Origin: Pseudoxanthomonas sp. SL93
GTDB lineage: Bacteria; Pseudomonadota; Gammaproteobacteria; Xanthomonadales; Xanthomonadaceae
DNA: 64,000 nt
Direction of reading: 5' to 3'
NCBI RefSeq assembly: GCF_026625825.1
Contig: NZ_CP113065.1
Coordinates: forward strand, 2,790,001 to 2,854,000
A model generated the notes under the pieces. It searched no databases. It was not told where the DNA came from and saw nothing but the letters and a program-made list of their open reading frames with translations. Positions 35,666 through 44,300 of the stretch are shown here, in pieces (position 1 is the stretch's first letter; every line of letters begins with the position of its first letter). The translations under genes were made by a program, and so were the position numbers.

Positions 35666-35680
35666 TGCCCAGCTAGGTGA

Positions 35681-37588
35681 CTACAGACCGCTGGCCGTGA
35701 CCGTGCATTGCAGCGTAACGGTCACTTGACCGCCAACCGGGAGCGTGGGAATGGTGATACCACTGCTCAGCAACGTGCTGACGGGCACGGTTGGCGACGG
35801 GCAGCTCGCGCCCCCGCTGGCCGTACACGTTGCCGTCGTGCTCGGTACGCTGCAATTCTGGCCTGCCGTAGGCGTGTCGCTCAGTAATACATTGGTCGCT
35901 GCATTCGGCCCATTATTGCTGACAACCAGAGAGTAGGTGATCACGTTCCCACTCAGCACTGGATCCGGCGACGCCGTCTTCAATACCTGAATATCCGTCT
36001 GCTGCAATGTATTGGTGAACGTGCAGACAATATTGCTGCCCGCGGCTGTCGCGGCGGCATTCAGCGAGATCGTCCGATTGGCCAGATCCGGGGTGGCGGC
36101 ACCTCCGGTACCCAGCCCTGTGCACGTGATGTCGGTGACCCTGTAGGTTAGGGGTGAAGTGCTTTCGGTAATCGCGGTGACAGTGGAAGCAGCGGTGAGA
36201 ATCTGCACGGCACCGCTGACTGGCGTTCCCGCGGTAGCAGTGGTCAACGTTTGGGTCTGCACCCCATTGGTACCGCTGAACCCGAAGCTGTCCACGCCAC
36301 CAACACTGATCTTGCGCAGCGTCAGACGGGGATTACGTATCACCAACGTCGCGTCTGGCGGAGGAACCAAGCCGGTAGTGGCTACATTGCTGGCGCCGTT
36401 GGTGTAACTGCCTTCGACGGCGGCAACGACGTTGACGGAAATCGTACAGGACGTCTGGCCCGCCGCAAGGTCCCCGCCGCTGACTGTAATGGTGTTGCCT
36501 CCCGCTGTTGCAGTGATCACAGCGTTTCCACACCCGCTGTTCACGGGGCTGGGGGGGCTGGCCACCAGAACACCGGTTGGCAAGGTATCCACAAAGCCCC
36601 AGTTCTGCTTGGCAGACAGCTCCGTGGTGTTGACGATGGTGAAGGTCAGCGTGGTCGGTTGGTTGGTGCCCGCAGGGTTGGGGCTGAATGTCTTGTAGAG
36701 CGAGGGCGTGACGTCAAGCACCTGGATGTTGTCGAACGCCGCGTCGTTGCCCGTGCCGGAACCGTTGAGATTGGTCATCCGGATGCCCAGCGTAGCGCCG
36801 TTGAACAGGATGGGCGTGGGCGATTGCAGTCTTTTTGCCAGGTAATCATTGCCTGCGCCGCCGAGCCCGTTGGCCGGGCAGCCATTGACACCCGGCGTGC
36901 ACTGTACGCCGGGCACGTCAATGATGTTGTTGGTATAAACGTTTGTACACAATGCACCCGTCGTGCCCGCGGAAATGGCCGTGCCGGTGGAAGTTATAAG
37001 ATTGAAATCGTAATTGGGGGCACTGTTCGACCAGCATGACGCAGATGCCGCATCCACGCCGAAGGTGACGAACCGGCTGTTGGTCGTGGGCGGCAAGACG
37101 ATCTGGTTGACCGTTGCAAATTCAATGGCGATGCCGGGATTTGCACCGTCCGTATAAGCGGTCACCGCGCGGTTGCTGGTCTGGTTCCACGTCATGCTGT
37201 TGGTGTCGGTGCCGTTGAAAATGCCCAGAGCCCACGCCAGCTGCCGCACGGTATTGAATGCGTCCTGGTCCTCCAGCGCGGTCTTCAGCGTGCAGTTGCT
37301 GACGGGCTGCTGTGACTGCAGCGTGGCGCCGGACAGAATCTGTCCATTGCAGGCCGTCAACCACGACGCCGCCGCTGTGTAGGTGACGCCTGTAGTGGAG
37401 GTGTAAGCCGTAAGCAACTGGATAGTGGAATCCGGACCGTTCTCGAAATCCTCGGCATACAAGACAGTCGGGGCCTGGGGCGTCTGTGCCAGTGCCGATC
37501 CGGACGGAAACGACCAACCAGCGGCAATGGCCAAGGCGGCCATCATGGTCAATGACAAACAACCCCAGCGCGAAGGAGAGCGATACAT
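35681..37588 (-). CDS. Secreted DUF11-repeat surface protein
   Basis: A 635-residue exported protein. The signal peptide ends around 'PSGSALAQTPQ'. An N-terminal region of about 280 residues follows, low in charge and rich in Asn, Thr and Ser ('LYAEDFENG', 'AAFDNIQVLDVTPSLYKTF'). Then come Ig-like blocks ending in a clear DUF11 repeat ('TDIQVLKTASPDPVLSGNVITYSLVVSNNGPNAATNVLLSDT'). The protein stops shortly after that block. The start at 37588 (signal peptide directly, AAGG site upstream) is preferred over the ATG at 37627, which lies one base after the preceding stop and adds 13 residues. It is the last gene of a three-gene surface operon; its role is unknown. Confidence 0.75.
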   Translation of the reverse strand: MYRSPSRWGCLSLTMMAALAIAAGWSFPSGSALAQTPQAPTVLYAEDFENGPDSTIQLLTAYTSTTGVTYTAAASWLTACNGQILSGATLQSQQPVSNCTLKTALEDQDAFNTVRQLAWALGIFNGTDTNSMTWNQTSNRAVTAYTDGANPGIAIEFATVNQIVLPPTTNSRFVTFGVDAASASCWSNSAPNYDFNLITSTGTAISAGTTGALCTNVYTNNIIDVPGVQCTPGVNGCPANGLGGAGNDYLAKRLQSPTPILFNGATLGIRMTNLNGSGTGNDAAFDNIQVLDVTPSLYKTFSPNPAGTNQPTTLTFTIVNTTELSAKQNWGFVDTLPTGVLVASPPSPVNSGCGNAVITATAGGNTITVSGGDLAAGQTSCTISVNVVAAVEGSYTNGASNVATTGLVPPPDATLVIRNPRLTLRKISVGGVDSFGFSGTNGVQTQTLTTATAGTPVSGAVQILTAASTVTAITESTSPLTYRVTDITCTGLGTGGAATPDLANRTISLNAAATAAGSNIVCTFTNTLQQTDIQVLKTASPDPVLSGNVITYSLVVSNNGPNAATNVLLSDTPTAGQNCSVPSTTATCTASGGASCPSPTVPVSTLLSSGITIPTLPVGGQVTVTLQCTVTASGL

Positions 37589-37628
37589 CTTTTCTGTGCC
37601 TTGATGGAAGAACGATGGGTTATGCATG

Positions 37629-40600
37629 TCAGTACGTGCCCACGAGATTGAGGAACCAGCCCTTGTGGTCGTAGTCGAAGTCCGTCAGGTCGTCGCTGAA
37701 GTCCGTGAAGTTGTAGCCTACGCCGATGCGGAAGTTCTTGTTGAGGTCTCGGTCGACGCCTACCAGGAAGCCCTGTCGGGTGCCGCCGTTGTCGACATCG
37801 AGCCAGCGATACTCGGCCAGGGCATGCCATTGCGTACGCAGGTCGTAACGCACCTGGGCCGCAGCGAACGTGGTTGCGGAATCAAGCCATGGACCCGTGC
37901 CGCGGCCCATGCGGACTTCACCTTCGCGGCGTGCCAACTTGCCGGCGAACTCCCAATGCTGATCGAGCTTGTAGACGCCCTCGAACGAAAGGATCTGCGA
38001 CTTCTGGTCGTAGTCCGCACCGCCTAGCTGACCCAGCGTTGCCAGATCGTAGAGATAGGTGTAGCGACCAAACAGACCCCAACGCTGACTGTTCCACGGG
38101 CGGTATGCGAAACCAACGTTGCCCTCGATGAACTTCGCACTGGCCAACGGATTCAGCTGATCATCGGTATCGGCATAGTTCAGGCGGGCAGCGATGCGCC
38201 AGCTCTCGTTGATCTTGTGCGTCAGGCGATTGGTGCTGACCCACTGCTCGCGTTGCTCCGCGCCGCGGTCCTCACGCCACTCCAGTTTGCTCTGCCAGTC
38301 GGTGTCGGGCGAGGTACGGCCGCCGGAGATGCTGATGGCACGCCGATCGACATTTCCGCCTGCGGTATTGGTCAGCTCACCGTCGGACAGAGTGAAGCCC
38401 ATGTTCCATCCCTGGGCGGGATAGAAGTCCATGCCGAAGGTATGCGCCAGCCCGGACTGGTTGCGCTCCTTCAGGAACTGGCTTTCGTTGTAGAGGTTGA
38501 CCTGGTTGGACAGGCGCCAGCGCTGGCCGAGCGTCCAGCCATTCTGCGCATTTCGCGTGAACAGCGAGTCGTAGGCGGTAGTGTCTGTGGAGTACGTGTA
38601 CGCCCCATAGACCGTGTGCTCAGGGGTCAGTCGATGCTCGGCATTGATCGTGGCGGCATCACCACGATCGCCCGTGGTTGCTTCTGCGCCAACCGTGGAA
38701 TTGTCGCCATACAGGTACTTGCCGCCCAGCGTGAAAGCGTCGTTGTCCGCGTATTCGCCACCATCGTCATCCAGCGTCACCTGCGCCAGCCCGTACAGTT
38801 CAAGCGAGCTGCCGAACCGGTGCAGGTACCTGACCGCGCCCAGGGTTCCTGCGGATTCCGTCGTAGCCCCCTCCTGATCGATGCGGCGCAGCTCGGCGCT
38901 GAACGTATTGGCATCACTGATGCGCCACTCCAGCGTTGCCTGGCCCTGCGTCAGTGATTCAGCACCGCTCTCGGCGCGGGTGAATCGTGTGTACAGCCCC
39001 AGGTTGTCCGTGAACTGGCCCTGCAGTTCGGCGCCGTACTCGGTAACCGGACGTCCTGCGTCATAGCGCGAGATGGAGTACCCCGCGCTGGTGTTGCGCC
39101 ACCACGCGCCGATGCTCCAGTCCTGACCGGTCCACCCGAGCTCCTTGAAGTTGGCGCGTGCTTCCACCGACCTGGCGTCACCTTCGCGCGACAGGCCGGT
39201 ATCGTTCTGCTGGATGAAGCTCAGCCCGCCATTGTCGGAAAAGAACACCGGCGCGCCAAATGATTCGGTCTGTGCATACTCCAGCTTGAGGTAGGTGCCT
39301 TTGCCCGCCTGCAGGGTAAGGTCGCCCGCCGCCAGCGTGTAATCCTCACCGGCGCGGTTCTCCTGCACATAGGTGGCACCGACGCCGACATGGTTGCCGA
39401 ACCAGTGTTTGCCACGGAAGCCAGCGCTGACATCATCCGCGTCGAAGCCGGAGGGTACCCACTCGTAGTCCACGATCAGACGCTGCTCGAAGCCGTCCAG
39501 CGGGGTATCGCGCGTCAGGGTGGGGATGTTCTCGCGGGTGATCTGCGCCAACGGACGGGTCAGCAGGATGCGGCCCTGCAGTTCGTCAATCTCGTAGTCG
39601 GCTCCGCGTTGCAGGACGATACGGTTCTCGGTGCGACCGGTGGTCAGGTCCCGCACCTCCAGTGTGACCACGTCAGAGCCCGGGAGCAGGTCCGTGTGGC
39701 GAAGGTAATACAGGCTGCCGCCGGTGCCGATGAATTCGTTGTGGCCCGGCGCGGTCTCAGCCTGGGAACCGAAGGCCCGCAGTTCGGTCCCTGGGTCGCC
39801 CCAGCGGTTGGTCGCGACCGAGCGCCAGTTCAACGCGGCGCCGTACAGCGAGCGCTGGTACTGCGCATACTCGGTTCCGGTGATACCGGTGGCGTAGTTG
39901 CCCCACAACGCCTGGTTCTTGTCCCAGTCCACGCGCAGATAGAAGCGGCCCATCGTATCGACGTCGCGATAGGTGGAGGAATCGTCGCCGTAGACCGGAT
40001 AGTAGAGGTCCGGATCGAGCCGGCGGAAGATGTCCTGCGGATCGGCCTGTGTGAAGCCATTGAACAGGCGGTCCAGGTCACGCTCGGTGGTATCGGCCTG
40101 CGCCGTGACGAGGTATCTGCCGCGCAGCTTCGCCTTGCCGTAGAATGCAAGGCGACCATCGCTGATCACATCGTCCTGGTACCGGCTCTCATTGGCGAAC
40201 GGCTCAACGGAGCCGCTGACTTTGTTCTGTGCGATGGTGATGTCCGCGAGACCCACGCCGAAGAAATAACGACCGGTGACGTCCACATGCAACGTGTGCG
40301 AACCCATGCCTTCGGTTCCGCCAGCTTGATCACCCAGACCGATCTGGAACTGATGACGACCGACCGGCACCAGGTACTCCGCAACGAACTTGCGCTCCTG
40401 GTCTACCGGATAGTTCTCGCCATTGATTGTCAACGATTGCTCCGCCGGGATATTGCGCCCCTGAATGCGGATGCGTGACCCGTACATCGGGATGTTCTGC
40501 TGTCGCAAGCCATTCCCGGCGAATACGCTGTCGATCAGACTCTGGGTCTGCGCCTGACCGGCCGTCAACGACTCGCCCTGTGTGCGCTCAATGCCGTCGC

Positions 40601-41345
40601 GCAACAGGTTCGTGCCACGCTCGGCCTCCTCCGGGGAAACCAACTGGAGCTTGCGGGGATGGGTTTCGTCGAACTGGTCACCCTCTCCATAGGCACGCAG
40701 CACGTAGACAAGTTCATCGCCCTTGCGGAACGGATACCTTGCGGGCAAGGCCCCATCCCAATCCGCATGCGTCACCGCGGCGACATCAAGCGGCACAGTG
40801 GCAATCGGATCGACCAGGTCGCCATCGCTGCTGCGGTACAGCGTGATCTCCAGCCGCTTGATGAAGGCCGGGTAGTTGCCGCGCACGTAGAACTGGACGG
40901 GTTTGATGATGCGCTCGCCGTCGAATGCCACTATCGACGGCGCGGATACCGACAGCTCGGGCTGACCCAGGGTAGGGTCCTCGGTTGCCCAGATGACGCC
41001 ACCACCGGGCAGGTCAATGGAAAACTTTCCCACCGCCGTCGCTTTGCCCGGCTGCTCCATGGCCACAGTGACACGACGGTCCGGCTGCAGCGCTTCTGAA
41101 GAGGAACGTACATTAGTGTCCCGCGTGACAGGCTTGTCGTAACTGCGGGTGCGCAGACGGAACAGCAGCCCTTCTTCTCCTGTGCAGGTGTCAACCTTGC
41201 AATCCACCGGGGCAGCCATGCCTTCGGCGCGATCTTTCGCGGCTTGCGCACTCGTCTCCGTCTGAGCCGCCGCAAGCGGGGAGGTGCCCGCCAGCAGGCT
41301 GATCAGGGTGAAATCCAGCAACTTCATCTTCATACGCTTCTTCAT
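37629..41345 (-). CDS. Large outer-membrane beta-barrel-like protein of the DUF11/OmpA operon
   Basis: A 1238-residue exported protein. After a signal peptide ('LLDFTLISLLAGTSPLAAAQ') there is a region of about 330 residues with Ig-like strands ('VQFYVRGNYPAFIKRLEITLYR'; 'SRIRIQGRNIPAEQSLTINGENYPV'). The remaining 850 residues alternate short turns with amphipathic aromatic strands ('GRFYLRVDWDKNQALWGNYATG', 'NFRIGVGYNFTDFSDDL') and end in 'GWFLNLVGTY', the pattern of an outer-membrane barrel. No TonB box or plug domain is seen. The ATG at 41345 follows GAGGGGG and lies 11 bp after the stop of the repeat-protein gene, so the two are translationally close. It could export, anchor or assemble the two repeat proteins beside it; that is inference. 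Confidence 0.72.
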   Translation of the reverse strand: MKKRMKMKLLDFTLISLLAGTSPLAAAQTETSAQAAKDRAEGMAAPVDCKVDTCTGEEGLLFRLRTRSYDKPVTRDTNVRSSSEALQPDRRVTVAMEQPGKATAVGKFSIDLPGGGVIWATEDPTLGQPELSVSAPSIVAFDGERIIKPVQFYVRGNYPAFIKRLEITLYRSSDGDLVDPIATVPLDVAAVTHADWDGALPARYPFRKGDELVYVLRAYGEGDQFDETHPRKLQLVSPEEAERGTNLLRDGIERTQGESLTAGQAQTQSLIDSVFAGNGLRQQNIPMYGSRIRIQGRNIPAEQSLTINGENYPVDQERKFVAEYLVPVGRHQFQIGLGDQAGGTEGMGSHTLHVDVTGRYFFGVGLADITIAQNKVSGSVEPFANESRYQDDVISDGRLAFYGKAKLRGRYLVTAQADTTERDLDRLFNGFTQADPQDIFRRLDPDLYYPVYGDDSSTYRDVDTMGRFYLRVDWDKNQALWGNYATGITGTEYAQYQRSLYGAALNWRSVATNRWGDPGTELRAFGSQAETAPGHNEFIGTGGSLYYLRHTDLLPGSDVVTLEVRDLTTGRTENRIVLQRGADYEIDELQGRILLTRPLAQITRENIPTLTRDTPLDGFEQRLIVDYEWVPSGFDADDVSAGFRGKHWFGNHVGVGATYVQENRAGEDYTLAAGDLTLQAGKGTYLKLEYAQTESFGAPVFFSDNGGLSFIQQNDTGLSREGDARSVEARANFKELGWTGQDWSIGAWWRNTSAGYSISRYDAGRPVTEYGAELQGQFTDNLGLYTRFTRAESGAESLTQGQATLEWRISDANTFSAELRRIDQEGATTESAGTLGAVRYLHRFGSSLELYGLAQVTLDDDGGEYADNDAFTLGGKYLYGDNSTVGAEATTGDRGDAATINAEHRLTPEHTVYGAYTYSTDTTAYDSLFTRNAQNGWTLGQRWRLSNQVNLYNESQFLKERNQSGLAHTFGMDFYPAQGWNMGFTLSDGELTNTAGGNVDRRAISISGGRTSPDTDWQSKLEWREDRGAEQREQWVSTNRLTHKINESWRIAARLNYADTDDQLNPLASAKFIEGNVGFAYRPWNSQRWGLFGRYTYLYDLATLGQLGGADYDQKSQILSFEGVYKLDQHWEFAGKLARREGEVRMGRGTGPWLDSATTFAAAQVRYDLRTQWHALAEYRWLDVDNGGTRQGFLVGVDRDLNKNFRIGVGYNFTDFSDDLTDFDYDHKGWFLNLVGTY

Positions 41346-41356
41346 GACACGCCCCC

Positions 41357-44300
41357 TCACTTCCGCACGCCGACAGGGGCTGTCGGATCGTTACTGGATT
41401 CCACGCGAACCTTGGTACGCACCTCCGGACTCAGACGTTTGGCAAGTGCTTCATAGACCGCCCTGGCACGACGCATGCCCAGTGCGACGTTGTAGGCGTG
41501 GGATGCACGCACGTCGGTATGCCCGACGATGGCGATGCTGCCGCCGCCCATCCTTTCCAGCGCATCCGCCACCTTGTCCAGCAGCGGTTCGAACTCCGGC
41601 CTGATGCTCGACTTGTCCGTATCGAACAGGACCGTGCCGAGCAGTGCGCCGCCTTCATCGACACCGACGATGAGCGAACCCGGATCGTCCACGTTGCCGC
41701 GCGCACTCACCACCAGGCCCTTGGCGGCACCCGCATCCAGCTTGGCCAGCAGGGCCGTCTTGACTGCGTTGGCACGTTCGAAGGCCAGCGCTTCGCCGTC
41801 GGCGTTTGCATTGATCACCACTTCGCCGCCTTGGTACTCGCGCACCTTGGCCGCCATCGTCTCGATCACCGGCAGATACTGGGCACGCACCTCGGCGCTG
41901 CCGGGGGCAAAGAACACCTCACCCATTTCCAGCTCAATCTGCTTGGTACCGCCCTCGATGACCTGCTCGGGAAGCTTGACGCCCCAGTCGAAGCGGACGG
42001 GCACGCCCGGCGTGACCCGACGCAACAAGGGGTTGTCGGTGGTGAACTCGGCACCGGCCGGCAGGGTGGACGGGTCGACCTTCAGGATGAAGTTGCGACC
42101 GCGCTCCCAGGCCCCACCCGGCACACCTGCCAGGTGATAGCGACCGTACTGATCGGTTTCGATCAGCAAGCCTTCCACCGAGGCGATACGTACGCCCGGG
42201 ATACCGCGCTCGTCGATGCCCGTGTTGCGGATGATGTAGTCGACCACATAACCACCCTCACCCTGCGACACGCGGCGCTCGACCGTCGGCGTGGCCGAAT
42301 TCAGCCCCTTGGCCGCTTCACCGTTCTTCTCCACCGTCGTGTTTCCCGTCGCATCCATGCGCACCGTGACGCCCTGCGCCGTGGTGAGGATGAAATCGTC
42401 GGTGAAGGCCGCTTCGCTCAGGCGCTGGCGGATGACGACTTCATGGTTCTCGACCGGATCCGCGACCGACTGACGGCCACTGATGGCGCCCACGGCGATG
42501 CCGTGCAGCAACGGCGAGCTGGCATCCGGCTCCGGCTGGGGACCTGCACCGCGATCCACCGTGGTGGAATTGGCGATGTAAGCCGTCGGGGCGAAGCCGC
42601 CCTGCACCTTCACATCACTCAGCGCGGCACTGTCCTGCCAGCCGTCACCATCACGGTCGTTGAAGACCGTGCCGAACAACAGGCTGTCGTCCAGCAGCGG
42701 ATCCGCCGTCAGCATCACCTCCGCCGTAGCCACGTTGGACACCGGATCGTCCGTGGCCGAGCGGACCTGGGCCTGGTTGACGTGCGTGCCCGGGCGGACG
42801 CCCGCGCCGACGCGCATCACATAGACCAGCGTTGCAGTCTCACCTGCCGCCACATCCACCCCGGCGAAGCGGAGCGGGTTGCCGCCGGAGACTGTCGCCA
42901 TGGCATCGGCATCGTTCGCCAACAGGGAGCCTTCAACGTAGCTGAAGCCCGCCGCCGGCGTGTCCACCACGCTGCCGTTGACCAGATCCACACTGCCCAC
43001 GTTCTCGATGGTGAGCGTGTAGCGGACCAGGTCACCAATGCGTACCTCGCGGGTACCGGCCGACTTGCTCAGGCGAATCTCGGGTGCCTCCAGCTCATGC
43101 TCCGTGCTGCAGGTGGTGCAGACCGGCGGCTCGCCACCGCCGCCCGACGCCACCACCTGGTTGCCCACGGTGGCGCCCGCATTGGCGTTGACGACCGTGT
43201 CGTAGCTCAATGCATGCGTTCCGGTTGCCGTACCCGCCGGGAGGCGGCAGGTCAGCGTTGTGCCGTCGAACGAGCAGCCGGCGGGCAAGACCCCCAGTGT
43301 CAAACCACGATCCGGGGTATCTACCAGCACCAACTCATCGGTGAGTGCGGATCCATCGATTTCGACGGAGAGGGTGTAACGGACCGTCTGACCGATCTGC
43401 ACCTGCGCGCCCGTGGCAGGATCGGAGGACTTCGTCACAACCACACTCGGCTCGACCATCGGTGTGGTGGTTTCACAGATTCCTGCGCACGTCGGTGCAT
43501 CATCGCCCGTGCCCACGACCGCATTGGTCACCGTTCCACGTGCCTGCGGATTGACCGTCGCCGTGTAGGTCACCGCGTACGTGCCCGGCAGCGTGCCCAC
43601 CGGCAGCGTGCACACCAGCGGGTTGGCCGCGTTGCAGGTGTAAGCACCGGCATTGGTCACCGCACCGAACGTCAGACCCGTGCCCAGCGTGTCGGTCATC
43701 ACCAGGTCGCCCGTGATAGCCGCATTGACCACTGTGACCGTCAGCGTGTAGATGATGGTGTCACCAACGCTGACGTTCGACTGGCCTGCCGGCAGTACGG
43801 CGGCCTTGGTATAGGTCACCAGCGGCGGCAGCGGCTTGGTCACCGGCGTTTCAGTACTGCAGACACCTGCACACGTAGGCGTATCGTTGCCGGTGCCGAC
43901 CACGGCGTTGTCCACCGTGCCCACGGCCTGGTCATTCACCGTCGCCGTGTAGGTCACCGTGTAGGTGCCCGGCAGCGTGCCCACCGGCAGCGTGCACACC
44001 AGCGGGTTGGTGCTGTTGCAGGTGTACGCACCGGCATTGGTCACCGCACCGAACGTCAGGCCCGTGCCCAGCGTGTCGGTCAGCGTCGTCACCGACGTGG
44101 TCTGCGAGTTCGCCACCACCGTCGTCAGCGTGTAGGTGATCGTGTCACCCACCGCCACCGGGCCGGCCGTGCTGGCCGACTTGCTGTAGCTCACCGCAGG
44201 CGCCGTCACCGGCGTGCTGGTGCCGCAGTTCGTCGTGCAGGTCGCGTTGGTGCCGACCACGGCGTTGTCCACCGTGCCCACGGCCTGGTCATTCACCGTC

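Noticed and set aside
35354..35676. Short open frames between the second LacI gene and the DUF11 operon
   Set aside because: No ribosome sites, overlapping on both strands, no similarity to known proteins.
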